In this document: one piece after another, positions 52,025-61,204 of the stretch | Layout: each line of letters opens with the position of its first letter | How positions within the stretch are numbered: the stretch's first letter is position 1 | Origin: Capilliphycus robustus | GTDB lineage: Bacteria; Cyanobacteriota; Cyanobacteriia; Cyanobacteriales; Microcoleaceae | NCBI RefSeq assembly: GCF_034932365.1 | Contig: NZ_JAYGHR010000003.1 | Coordinates: 124,001 to 188,000, forward strand | Reading direction: 5' to 3' | Length of the DNA: 64,000 nt | Made by a program: the position numbers and the translations under genes | The notes under the pieces: model-generated | Databases searched by the model: none | Told to the model about the DNA's origin: nothing | Seen by the model: the letters and a program-made list of their open reading frames with translations, nothing else

Positions 52025-54766
52025 TTACGGAGTGTCTTGCAGGTTGTTACCGGGAAGATTGCTTACCGCTCGGTGCAAACGAGACAAAGAACGGTTGTAA
52101 CCAATAATCGCTTGCAGCAACTGGTTTTGAGCGCGAGTCAAGTCGGTTTCTTGGTTAATGACATCAAGCTGAGTTCCCACACCCGCCTGGAACCGCAACC
52201 GCGCCAAACGTAACGCTTCTGTTGCTTCTTCGACCCCTAAATTCGCCACCCCAATATTTTCAAAAGTCGCCTGCAAATCATAAAAGGCACTTTCTACTTC
52301 CAAGCGAATATCATTACGAAGTTCAGAATACCGTTCTTCTGCGATCGCAATATTAATCTCTTGCTGACGAGCATTCGCTTTCGCCAAACCCCCATCAAAG
52401 AAATTCCAGCGCATTTGTAACTGAATTGAATAACCATCGGCCCAACCTTGGTCTGCAAACGGATCACTGTTATCGGATAATATCCCTAAGACATTGTAGT
52501 TGGCGACTGTCGTTAAATTCGGTCGTTGTGCAGCACGGGCGTTAATTCGTCTTTGTTCAGCGAGATTGCGGTTAACCAATTCCTGTTCTAATTCCGCTCG
52601 GTTTTGGTAAGCCAGTACAATACTTTCGTCTAAAGTGAAATCCCAAGCCCCAGCCAGGGAGATGGCATCGGCGGCGATTAAGTTAACATTTTGACTGACA
52701 TTCAAAATATTCGCCAGTTCTCGCCGTCGGGTTCTTTGGTTACTAATCGCATTGGTTAAATCCTGCTGAACTCGTGATAACGTGACTCGCGCCTGCAACA
52801 CTTCAAATCGAGTTCCCACACCTGCTCGTTCTAAAGCTTCCGCATCTTCCAAACTTTTTTGGGAGTTGCGAACCGCAGCCCGTTGAATCTCGACTTCGGC
52901 ATCAGCTTCTTGCAAATTATAATAGGCTTCGGTGACATCCAAACGCAATTGTTCAACACTGCGTTCAAACTCCAACCGCGCCAAACGCAACTGTTCTTCA
53001 GCCGCTCTGATTCGCGCTCCTCGCGCCCCACTCAAGTCAAAATCATACTGAAGTTGGAATGTATTCTCAAACGTAGTCACCCCGTAAGTTCGGGAAAGAG
53101 AGATGGCTTGTTCTGGAGTCGCTCTGGCTTCGACCTCACGATTTCTCGCTGAGTTGGCAATATCGCTACTGGCACTAAAAGAGCGAGTTAGGGTTGAGAT
53201 GTACGCTAGAGTCGGATAAAGATCTGCTTGAGCTGATCTCAAAGCTGCTAAATTTTGTTCGACTTGCAGTTCAAACACTCGGATTCCTTCGTTGTTGCGT
53301 CGGGCTAAGTCTACCGCTTGCGGTAAAGTAATCGGTACGGTTTCTTGAATTTCCACATCCCGAGGCTGATTTGGACGATACAAAGGATTAGAACTCGGAA
53401 AAGTAATCGGGGGCGGATTTGTTTCTAAGATGCCGCTTGGGGTCGGTTGCGGATAGGGTTCGTTAGGCGGACTGAGATTGGGGACTTCTAAGGTTGGGGT
53501 GTCTGTTTCTTGAGCAATTTGTGGGGGAAGATTTGCACCCGGTGGTTGAGGAAGCATTCGAGACAGTTCAAATAAGTTGGGAGTCGGGTTGCTCGATTTT
53601 TCCCTATTTTCTGTCAGTGAGACTTCAACCGGATTTGGGGATTGGGGTTGTGATGCGGTTTGTGAACTGTTGCTGGGATTTAAGGCTGAAGGAATGGGAC
53701 TCGGGTTGCTAGCCGAGGGTTTAACGGGATTTTCCTTAAATACTGTTTCCTCAGTAGGCTGGGAATTTTCAACGGTTGGGCGATTGCGGGCTTTAGGATA
53801 GATGAATTTATTGAGAATCCGTTGCACGGTGGAATCTGTTGGCGTCGGTTTAGTCGGATTTTCCTTAAATACTGTTTCCCCAGAAGACTGAGAATTTTCA
53901 ACTTTTGGCGTTTGTGAACGACTCGTTGTGAAATGATTGAGAATTGACTGTTGGGCGGTGGAATTTGTCTGAGTCGGTTTAGTCGGATTTTCCTTAAATA
54001 CTGTTTCCCCAGAAGACTGAGAATTTTCAACAGTTGGCGTTTGTGAACGACTCGTTGTGAAATGATTGACAATTGACTGTTGGGCGGTGGAATCTGTTGG
54101 CGTCGGTTTAGTCGGATTTTCCTTAAATACTGTTTCCCCAGAAGAGTGAGAATTTTCAACAGTTGGTGTTTGTGAACGACCCGTTGTGAAATGATTGAGA
54201 ATTGACCGTTGGGCGGTGGAATTTGTCTGAGTCGGTTTAGTCGGATTTTCCTTAAATACCGTTTCCCCAGAAGAGTGAGAATTTTCAACAGTTGGCGTTT
54301 GTGAACGACTCGTTGTGAAATGATTGAGAATTGACCGTTGGGCGGTGGAATTTGTTGGCGTCGGCTTCACAGGATTTTGCTTGAACGCCCTCTGCACTGA
54401 AGACTCAGCCTTATTCAGTGTCAGTTTCTCCGTTGCAGTTGAGGGTGTCAAACGATTGAGAATCCGTCGTTGTGAAGGTTTAGTCGGATTTTCCTTCCAA
54501 GAAGCCTCTAAGGGGTCAGAATCCGCCTGTGAGGGTTGGTGTAAAAGTTCTGAGGGTTGATTTTTGGCTTGGGCTGCATCGGCGGTAGATTGGGCTGATT
54601 GAGATTTAGCCAAATTTTGCTTAAAACTCCTCTGAGAAATAGAGTTTTCAGTCGATGTCTTCTCGGTGGATTCAACCGAGACTGGGACTGCTATCCCTTG
54701 TCCTAAATAGGTAAATGTAATGGCACCGCTCACTCCCACAGCCATTAAATTGTGAAAAACAGGCAT
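52025..54766 (-). CDS. TolC-family outer-membrane channel protein with repeated N-terminal region
   Basis: 913 residues. The first ~35 resemble a signal segment (LMAVGVSGAITFTYLG). Residues ~110-345 hold four to five copies of a ~43-residue unit built on RSILNHFTTSRSQTPTVENS and SGETVFKENPTKPT, with flanking diverged copies, followed by a Pro-rich spacer. From about 465 comes the OEP/TolC domain: ETVPITLPQAVDLARRNNEG, YPTLAYISTLTRSF, AYQNRAELEQELVNRN, and FQAGVGTQLDVINQ. This family forms trimeric outer-membrane exit ducts for type I secretion and efflux. The repeat region could span periplasm or be an anchor. Confidence 0.9.
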   Translation of the reverse strand: MPVFHNLMAVGVSGAITFTYLGQGIAVPVSVESTEKTSTENSISQRSFKQNLAKSQSAQSTADAAQAKNQPSELLHQPSQADSDPLEASWKENPTKPSQRRILNRLTPSTATEKLTLNKAESSVQRAFKQNPVKPTPTNSTAQRSILNHFTTSRSQTPTVENSHSSGETVFKENPTKPTQTNSTAQRSILNHFTTGRSQTPTVENSHSSGETVFKENPTKPTPTDSTAQQSIVNHFTTSRSQTPTVENSQSSGETVFKENPTKPTQTNSTAQQSILNHFTTSRSQTPKVENSQSSGETVFKENPTKPTPTDSTVQRILNKFIYPKARNRPTVENSQPTEETVFKENPVKPSASNPSPIPSALNPSNSSQTASQPQSPNPVEVSLTENREKSSNPTPNLFELSRMLPQPPGANLPPQIAQETDTPTLEVPNLSPPNEPYPQPTPSGILETNPPPITFPSSNPLYRPNQPRDVEIQETVPITLPQAVDLARRNNEGIRVFELQVEQNLAALRSAQADLYPTLAYISTLTRSFSASSDIANSARNREVEARATPEQAISLSRTYGVTTFENTFQLQYDFDLSGARGARIRAAEEQLRLARLEFERSVEQLRLDVTEAYYNLQEADAEVEIQRAAVRNSQKSLEDAEALERAGVGTRFEVLQARVTLSRVQQDLTNAISNQRTRRRELANILNVSQNVNLIAADAISLAGAWDFTLDESIVLAYQNRAELEQELVNRNLAEQRRINARAAQRPNLTTVANYNVLGILSDNSDPFADQGWADGYSIQLQMRWNFFDGGLAKANARQQEINIAIAEERYSELRNDIRLEVESAFYDLQATFENIGVANLGVEEATEALRLARLRFQAGVGTQLDVINQETDLTRAQNQLLQAIIGYNRSLSRLHRAVSNLPGNNLQDTP

Positions 54767-54920
54767 AAGTTTTTTTACTGCGTCTGCAAGTCCAGAAACA
54801 ATTTTAGAGCAATCAGGGTATGCTGCTACACAGAATCAAGTGGGGAAAGTAGAACATAATCAAGAGTCGCAGTCTGAGAAAACGACAATCACCCTATTTG
54901 AGAGTTAGGCATCACAACCC

Positions 54921-56252
54921 CTAGTCGCTCAAGGCCATTGAGATCAACTCCTCGACATCAGTTACAGGTAAAATCGGGACGTTTAGCTGTGCAGAAAGTT
55001 CCCCTACACTCATATCATCCAGAAATAATGTGTCTTCGTGTTTCAGCATAACCGAGGGAAGCAATATTCCATCGCCTAAATCTTTCCCTTTGAGACTCTC
55101 AAGTAAATCTTGACCCGTAAGCAAACCAGTAACGCTGATGGTTTGTCCCCAGTATTGACTGCACAATGGGACCATCTCAACGGTTAATCCCGAAATTTGA
55201 TTCAATCGTTGAACGACCGGACGAAAGGCGACTTCGACTGCATTTCCCACAACCCAAGTGAATTTTCGAGGGGTTTGTCTAGAGTTGGGAAATTTAGCGA
55301 TCGCTGTTTCAAATTCTTGCAGAAATTTGCGAATTGATCCCACTCCATTGCCAATTTGAGGATAATCTTCATAATGGCTCGTTGGCGGTAATTCTTGACG
55401 CGCAATCAAAAACCATTCATCGGCTAGCCAAACACTATTTTTCCTTTGTTTTTGCTGTAGTTTTTCTTGTATCGTTTGCACTTGAGCAATCACTTCTGCG
55501 GCTTTTTCTGGAGTCACGGGAATGAGTTCATCTTCAACGGGACGAAACCGCGTTAACCCCACAGGAACCACTGCAACTGAGGCGACTGTCGGAATTTCTC
55601 CCCTCGTAAATTGAGTTAAATCTTGTAAGGTTTTTTCTAAATGTTGACCATCATTAATTCCCGGACAAACGACAACTTGAGCGTGAATTTGCAGGCGGTT
55701 TTCTTGGAACCATTGCAGTTGTTTTAAGATGTCTCCCGCACGGGCATTTTTCAACAAACGAATTCGCACATCGGGTTCTGTTGCATGAACAGAAACATAA
55801 AGCGGAGAGAGTCGCATTTGTGCAATGCGTTCCCATTCTCGTTGAGGTAAATTGGTTAAAGTTAGATAAGAACCGTATAAAAAACTTAGGCGATAATCAT
55901 CATCTTTGAGATAAAGGGTTTCTCGTTTTCCGGGGGGTTGCTGATCAATAAAACAAAACGGACAGCGATTATTACACTGTATCAAACCATCAAATAATGC
56001 GGTTTCAAACTCTAATCCCAAATCATCATCGTAGTCTTTTTCTATTTCGATCTGATGAACTTTTCCGCGACTATCCAGCACTTTTAATTCGAGAATTTCA
56101 TCCGCACATAAAAATTGATAGTCAATTAAATCACGGGGAGGCTGTCCGTTAATGGAAATAATTGCATCTCCGGGTTCAAAGCCAATTTCAGAGGCTATCG
56201 AATCAGCAAGAACTTTAGTAATTTTAGCAGGACGAATGGAACGGGTACTCAT
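54921..56252 (-). CDS. PDZ/radical SAM protein, TIGR03279 (DUF512) family
   Basis: 443 residues. An N-terminal PDZ-like domain (ITKVLADSIASEIGFEPGDAIISINGQ) is followed by a radical SAM-like Cys motif CNNRCPFCFI, then a DUF512-type C-terminus (WVVGNAVEVAFRPVVQRLN, SVMLKHEDTLFLDD). The family is near-universal in cyanobacteria and carries the name putative FeS-containing cyanobacterial oxidoreductase; the reaction is unknown. Start ATG at 56250-56252. Confidence 0.9.
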   Translation of the reverse strand: MSTRSIRPAKITKVLADSIASEIGFEPGDAIISINGQPPRDLIDYQFLCADEILELKVLDSRGKVHQIEIEKDYDDDLGLEFETALFDGLIQCNNRCPFCFIDQQPPGKRETLYLKDDDYRLSFLYGSYLTLTNLPQREWERIAQMRLSPLYVSVHATEPDVRIRLLKNARAGDILKQLQWFQENRLQIHAQVVVCPGINDGQHLEKTLQDLTQFTRGEIPTVASVAVVPVGLTRFRPVEDELIPVTPEKAAEVIAQVQTIQEKLQQKQRKNSVWLADEWFLIARQELPPTSHYEDYPQIGNGVGSIRKFLQEFETAIAKFPNSRQTPRKFTWVVGNAVEVAFRPVVQRLNQISGLTVEMVPLCSQYWGQTISVTGLLTGQDLLESLKGKDLGDGILLPSVMLKHEDTLFLDDMSVGELSAQLNVPILPVTDVEELISMALSD

Positions 56253-56332
56253 CTTAACTTTTCCTCTGGGATGTTAGGCGTTAGTAGAAATTTCTCCCAA
56301 CCAACACCTAACGACTGAATCATGTACTCAAC

Positions 56333-57202
56333 TTATATATTATCTAAAACTCCTCCACTGACTGCCACTAAGATAGCGACACCAAAAGCCAATCGATACC
56401 AAACAAACACCCAGGTATTTTGAGTTTGTAAAAAACGAATTAACCAAGCAATGGCGAGGTAGGAAAATACAGCCGATGAAATGACTCCAGCAACTAGGGA
56501 GACTGCGCCAATATTACCCAATCCATTCTCTAATAATCCTTTTAATTCGACTAAACCTGCTAGAGTAATGGCAGGAATTCCTAAAAGGAAGGAAAAACGA
56601 GCCGCAGTTGCGCGTTCAAGTCCCATAAAAAGCCCGGCGGTAATGGTTGAACCGGAGCGAGAAACGCCAGGAACTAAAGCTAAAGCTTGAGCCAATCCCA
56701 TTAATACACCATCTCGCACATCAAGCTGTTCATAATTTCGCTTGCGAGTGCCAGTTTTTTCGGCTAATCCTAATAGCAATGCCATCACAATTGAAGCCAC
56801 AGCAATAGAAATGGTATTGCGTAAAGGGGAGTTATCAAAATCGGGAATAAAGATTTTAATTAACAACCCAAAAAAAACGATAGGGATTGTTCCCAAAGCA
56901 ATTCCTAAAGCAAGGCGAAACTCAGAAGATTGATAATTTGAATGCCTGATTGCCTTAAATGCACCAACTGTAACCTGTGTCAAGTCATTCCAAAAATACC
57001 ACAGCACTGCGGCGATACTTCCGAGTTGAATCACGGCGGTAAAGGCAACACCGGGATCTCCCCAACCCAATGCTACGGGTACAACCTTCAAGTGTGCCGT
57101 ACTACTAATTGGCAAAAATTCGGTTAGTCCTTGGACTATCCCTAAGATAATTGCCTGAAATACATTAATCTCTGTTGTTGTCAGTACAGTTGATGGTTCC
57201 AC
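56333..57202 (-). CDS. uppP: Undecaprenyl-diphosphatase UppP (BacA)
   Basis: 289 residues, multi-pass. It dephosphorylates undecaprenyl diphosphate, recycling the lipid carrier for peptidoglycan; loss gives bacitracin sensitivity. The two signature blocks LGIVQGLTEFLPISSTAHL (about 16-34) and PGVSRSGSTITAGL (about 180) are intact. The start is GTG at 57200-57202, without a strong ribosome site. It lies between kaiC and TIGR03279 with 113 bp and 80 bp spacers. Confidence 0.95.
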   Translation of the reverse strand: MEPSTVLTTTEINVFQAIILGIVQGLTEFLPISSTAHLKVVPVALGWGDPGVAFTAVIQLGSIAAVLWYFWNDLTQVTVGAFKAIRHSNYQSSEFRLALGIALGTIPIVFFGLLIKIFIPDFDNSPLRNTISIAVASIVMALLLGLAEKTGTRKRNYEQLDVRDGVLMGLAQALALVPGVSRSGSTITAGLFMGLERATAARFSFLLGIPAITLAGLVELKGLLENGLGNIGAVSLVAGVISSAVFSYLAIAWLIRFLQTQNTWVFVWYRLAFGVAILVAVSGGVLDNI

Positions 57203-57315
57203 GAGGTTTTGACTGAAAATTTTGAACGATTGGTAATGAACCCTTCCTACGGTGCATCACCTAGTAACAGTGTGGCATTCTCACCTAGCAACGGCAAGTC
57301 TAGTCTCAATTAAAG

Positions 57316-58881
57316 CTACTCGTCAATTTCACCTCTTTTCCCTTGTACCCCTTCAATAATACGGGAAAGTTCGCTTTTTTCATTGATACTAATGCGAGTG
57401 GGAGAGCCACTAATAATTCGTTCATAATCCCTAAAGGAATCGGTAATCCGAGGGCCTCTTTCGGTAATTGTATATTCTCGGATGCCTTTATCGTGCCATG
57501 AACCTCTCATTTTGAACACGTTGAGCGCTCGAGACATTTCTCCCCGAATTTCTACATATTGCAGCATCAAAATGGTATCGGTGATGGTAGAAATATGAGA
57601 ATCAGTAATCGAGTGAGAACCCATAAATTGATCGGTTGTATTGGTAAAAAATCCAGTAATTTCTTCTTGTTTGGCGTATCCGGTTACTCCAATGACAAAC
57701 TGTCGAAACGCATTATTACTAACCCCTCTTGCTAGAGCTGATAAAGAATCAATGGCAATCCGAGCGGGTTTAAATTCCTGAATTTCTGATTTAATAATTT
57801 GCAGATGATCTTCGACTCCGGCTGATTCGGGATAACTACACAAAATTCTGAGTAATCCTTTGCGTTCCATGCCTTCAAAGTCAATGCCCCAAGAGTTGGC
57901 ATTTCTCAGCAATTGAGCGCGAGATTCTTCATAGGCAAATAATATTGCCCGTTCACCGTTTTGGCAAGCATTATTGAGAAAAACACTAACCAATAAAGTT
58001 TTTCCGGTTCCTGTTGCTCCGGTTGCCAAAATAATCGAGTCTTTAAAAAATCCACCCCCACACATTTGGTCCAGGGTTTCATCTCCAGAAGAAACTCTCG
58101 CATTTGATGAACGTTGAGTCAGTCGCATGGCTCCTAATGGGAAGATACTAATACCGTTATTCGTAATGGTAAAGGGGAATTCTCCTTTCATGTGAGTGGT
58201 TCCCCGCAGTTTGAGAATTTCCATCGTCCGACGACGACGTTCTCCTTCTAAAACGTTGCGGACAATCATCACATTATCCGAGACGAATTCTTCGACCCCA
58301 AAACGAGCAACCGGGCCATATTCTTCTTCTCGTTCTGTTGTCATAATCGTCGTGGCTCCGACTTGTTTTAAACGAGCCACTAACCGAAAAATTTCCCGTC
58401 TGACGACGCCTGCGGCTTCGTATTGTTGGAAAACGGCTGTCACGGAGTCAATGGAAACTCGTCGGGCTTTATATTTGCGAATGGCGTATTGAATGCGTTC
58501 AATCAGGGCGGATAAGTCAAAGTTTCCGACAATATCTTGACCTTCGGGATCGGGAGAAGCATCCAAAATAAAAAGTTTCCCCTGCTCGACTAATTCCTGT
58601 AAATCCCAACCGAAACTAGAGGCGTTTTTAATAATATCATTAGGAGATTCTTCAAAGGTAACAAAGATACCGGGTTCATCAAAATTTATAATTCCGTTGT
58701 AGAGAAACTGAACTGCAAACAGAGTTTTACCTGTGCCTGATGTACCACTGACTAAAGTTGTTCTTCCTAAGGGCATTCCGCCATGACTAATGTCATCAAA
58801 GCCTTCGATCATCGTTCGGATTTTTTGAACGCCAATAAGTTTACGTCCATTGGTGTTCGCGTCTTGACTGTTTTCACTCAT
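57316..58881 (-). CDS. kaiC: Circadian clock ATPase/kinase KaiC
   Basis: 521 residues, close to Synechococcus KaiC (519) and the same length up to the tail. It forms a hexamer of stacked CI and CII rings; CI is the slow ATPase and CII the autokinase/phosphatase. CI Walker A GTSGTGKT and catalytic EE (FEES, 77-78), CII Walker A GATGTGKT, and the phosphosites S431/T432 in GSHSITDSHISTITDT are all intact by my count. The C-terminal A-loop/tail (ISINEKSELSRIIEGVQGK) that KaiA binds is present. It lies 210 bp downstream of kaiB. Confidence 0.98.
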   Translation of the reverse strand: MSENSQDANTNGRKLIGVQKIRTMIEGFDDISHGGMPLGRTTLVSGTSGTGKTLFAVQFLYNGIINFDEPGIFVTFEESPNDIIKNASSFGWDLQELVEQGKLFILDASPDPEGQDIVGNFDLSALIERIQYAIRKYKARRVSIDSVTAVFQQYEAAGVVRREIFRLVARLKQVGATTIMTTEREEEYGPVARFGVEEFVSDNVMIVRNVLEGERRRRTMEILKLRGTTHMKGEFPFTITNNGISIFPLGAMRLTQRSSNARVSSGDETLDQMCGGGFFKDSIILATGATGTGKTLLVSVFLNNACQNGERAILFAYEESRAQLLRNANSWGIDFEGMERKGLLRILCSYPESAGVEDHLQIIKSEIQEFKPARIAIDSLSALARGVSNNAFRQFVIGVTGYAKQEEITGFFTNTTDQFMGSHSITDSHISTITDTILMLQYVEIRGEMSRALNVFKMRGSWHDKGIREYTITERGPRITDSFRDYERIISGSPTRISINEKSELSRIIEGVQGKRGEIDE

Positions 58882-59091
58882 AATCTTTAGGTTGAAAAAT
58901 CCACCTCTAATGCTAGAATATTATTTCCCTATTGCTACATTTACCACAAAATAGGGATTGGCTGTGCAGATTGTTGGCAGATGTCAAAGAACAGTGGGTG
59001 TTCTCAGTCACGGGCAAACTGGGGATAACTGTTACTTTTGTCAAGAAAGATCATTGAAAGGGGTTGTTGATGTCCTGCTACACCGAACACT

Positions 59092-59406
59092 TCAGAGGTT
59101 CAGTCCATCATCACCTAACTCTTCATAGAGCAAGTCTAGCCCAATTAAGACTTTTTCTCGATCTGAAAGGTCTCCTATAATTTTTCGGACTGGTGGAGGT
59201 AGAATTTTCGACAGCGTGGGTGTCGCCAGAATTTTATCCTCTTCTGCCAGTTGAGGGTTTTTGAGAACGTCAATCACTTTCAACGCATAAACTCCCTGAA
59301 ACTCTTGTTCTAAGATTTCTTTAAGCGTTTTCAAGGCTCGCACAGAGTTCGGGGTATTCCCGGCAACGTAGAGCTTGAGAACATAGGTTTTTTTTAATGG
59401 ACTCAT
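59092..59406 (-). CDS. kaiB: Circadian clock protein KaiB
   Basis: 104 residues, thioredoxin-like with fold-switch ability. KTYVLKLYVAGNTPNSVRAL, VYALKVIDVLKNPQLAEED, KILATPTLSKILPPPVRKIIGDLS and the acidic C-terminus are the canonical family sequence. KaiB binds the phosphorylated CI ring and sequesters KaiA. The ATG at 59404-59406 has only a weak GAAAG ahead. It sits 163 bp downstream of kaiA and upstream of kaiC; the spacing is longer than in most compact kaiBC operons. Confidence 0.98.
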   Translation of the reverse strand: MSPLKKTYVLKLYVAGNTPNSVRALKTLKEILEQEFQGVYALKVIDVLKNPQLAEEDKILATPTLSKILPPPVRKIIGDLSDREKVLIGLDLLYEELGDDGLNL

Positions 59407-59569
59407 AAACTTTCAGGGATAGCTTGACAGATAAATTTTATCGTGAATGGCTTTCCTCTCCGGCTTTGTTTCCCTTTTGTTAAAGGTTATTGCAAATCTT
59501 AATTCAGTGTTTACTAAACGTTTTATTTTTTGACGTGAAAATCTGATCTTGAGTTTTATTTTCTCAACC

Positions 59570-60511
59570 CTAAGAATCTCTCGGAATTGAGCGTCGATAC
59601 ATTTCACATAAATGCGCCACCATATCAATTAGAGTGAGGCGGTAATCGAGTAAGACATCTTCACTGCGTCCTTCGAGTTTCAGTTGTTTGGAGAAATTAT
59701 CCATCAATTCCATGTGAATTTCGACGATACGAGTTACCGGAACATCGGCAAAAAACGCAATGTTAACATATTCATCGATTTTATTATTCAGGGTTTTATC
59801 TGCTGAAAAATAACTCAGAACGATTTGACGATATTTCAATTTAAGCTGATCGAGCAATTCCTGTCGCTCGGCGGGAGGCAAATTTCGCAGGAAGTTCTGA
59901 GGACTTCGTTTGTAGTAAACTCCTAAATATCCTAAGCGTTCATGTAGTTTCTCAGCCAGTCGTCTCTGCTGACGCATGATAAAGTTGGTCAACTCCGTCG
60001 GTTCATTGGCGTCTAGGGAGTCATCCGTCAGACGAGTCGTAACGGCTTGAGTAATAAATTGACTGATGGCTTTGTCTACATAACCGTTGATTTGATTGAG
60101 TTGATTCACATTGATATGAACTTCACTATTGTGATAGATGTAGTTCGTTGTTAGTGTCGGTGTCTGAGTTGATTGGGAAGAATCACTCGGTTCGGGTGTC
60201 TGTTGAGTCTGAGGCGGCTTGATATGAGCATCCAAGATGACGGTTGGTAAAGAGATATTTTGGTGTTGCAGTTGCTCGACTAATAGAGTCAGATCGATTT
60301 CCTCCTGCACAATTAAACAGTCGAGTTGCTCTCTTTCCTGACTGACGTATTGGAGTAACTCTTCGATCGAATGGACCAGAACGACAGCATAGCGATCGCT
60401 CTGCAAACTAGACATAACCGATTCAGCCATCTGTGTTGATGGCACAAACAAACAAATTGAGAGCTGTGGACGCCACACGGTCGTTGAGGTTGAAGTTAAG
60501 TTACCCGCCAA
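59570..60511 (-). CDS. kaiA: Circadian clock protein KaiA, full-length
   Basis: 313 codons counted from the TTG at 60509-60511. Full-length KaiA has an N-terminal pseudo-receiver (WRPQLSICLFVPSTQMAESV; LDCLIVQEEIDL) and a four-helix C-terminal domain (LAEKLHERLGYLGVYYKRSP, FLRNLPPAERQELLDQL, FADVPVTRIVEIHMELMDNF, LDYRLTLIDMVAHLCEMYRRSIPR) that binds KaiC. That it is full-length argues against a Nostocales genome, where KaiA is short. No ATG is available; the start is uncertain (see the finding on 60496-60536). Confidence 0.95.
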   Translation of the reverse strand: MAGNLTSTSTTVWRPQLSICLFVPSTQMAESVMSSLQSDRYAVVLVHSIEELLQYVSQEREQLDCLIVQEEIDLTLLVEQLQHQNISLPTVILDAHIKPPQTQQTPEPSDSSQSTQTPTLTTNYIYHNSEVHINVNQLNQINGYVDKAISQFITQAVTTRLTDDSLDANEPTELTNFIMRQQRRLAEKLHERLGYLGVYYKRSPQNFLRNLPPAERQELLDQLKLKYRQIVLSYFSADKTLNNKIDEYVNIAFFADVPVTRIVEIHMELMDNFSKQLKLEGRSEDVLLDYRLTLIDMVAHLCEMYRRSIPRDS

Positions 60512-60523
60512 AGAGTCACTCAG

Positions 60524-60843
60524 AGATCCAGTCTCCTTTACTAATATTTCGTGAGTCTATAAAAGATTTAATCATAAATTGTAACTAATCGTGAACTACC
60601 CGACGCTGATACGATCGTATAAAGGGTGAGCTTGTGTTCTCAACGGGGAGTGCGGAAGAAATTGGACTTCCCCCTAAAACACCAACAGACGGCGGTTCCA
60701 TCCGTCTTGATCGTTGTGATCCCTTGATTGTTGGCTTGGCTGAATCGGGCGGCTTTCATCCCGACACTCACCTTTGAGGTAGAGCGCGGGACAACAGCCT
60801 AATCGTTAAAAGTGTTTTCAGGAAGTCAATTGAGTTTGAGAGT
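60524..60843. other. kaiA upstream region with hairpins and a doubtful 39-codon ORF
   Basis: 320 bp. GACGG/CCGTC and GGGGAGT/ACTTCCCC stems occur near 60640-60700. On the minus strand an ATG at 60757-60759 starts a 39-codon ORF (MKAARFSQANNQGITTIKTD, ending at TGA 60640-60642) behind AAGGTGAG; it is coding-like but unrecognised and could be a remnant. The kaiA promoter should lie here. Confidence 0.35.
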
Positions 60844-61071
60844 TTAATAAGCTAATGTTTCTAAGGTTTCTCGCAAATAAGTGCGAACCAGGCGATCAAG
60901 ATTGATCTGAGGCTGCTGTTCGGGGTAATCTTGGTGTTCGAGCTGCCAGCGTTGAAATCCCGAACTAGAAGCAATGGCTTGTTTGAGACTGTGCCAAATT
61001 TGAGAGTCTTCTTGTAATCGGGGAGTGGCCACCGCGTCATTTTCTGGGAGGGTGGAAGTTGATTTAGCCAT
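60844..61071 (-). CDS. Conserved small hypothetical protein upstream of kaiA
   Basis: 75 residues, soluble, no known domain. It starts MAKSTSTLPENDAVATPR, with WHSLKQAIASSSGFQRW in the middle and ends DRLVRTYLRETLETLAY. I recall the same small gene between infB/low-complexity-tail membrane protein and kaiA in other cyanobacteria, so it is likely real. Function unknown. Confidence 0.7.
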   Translation of the reverse strand: MAKSTSTLPENDAVATPRLQEDSQIWHSLKQAIASSSGFQRWQLEHQDYPEQQPQINLDRLVRTYLRETLETLAY

Positions 61072-61204
61072 AATCGGTCACCAAATAAACAATAAAGTTG
61101 GAATGATTTGCAAGCTTCACTCTATTTTTACAAATTATTACGGCAAATGCCTGTAGCTGTGAACACCGTCTAAGGCTTAGGTGGGCTGGGTGGGTTCTGA
61201 ACTG

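Noticed and set aside
59413..59628. 71-codon ORF between kaiA and kaiB
   Set aside because: It runs into kaiA in another frame and has no ribosome site or family resemblance.
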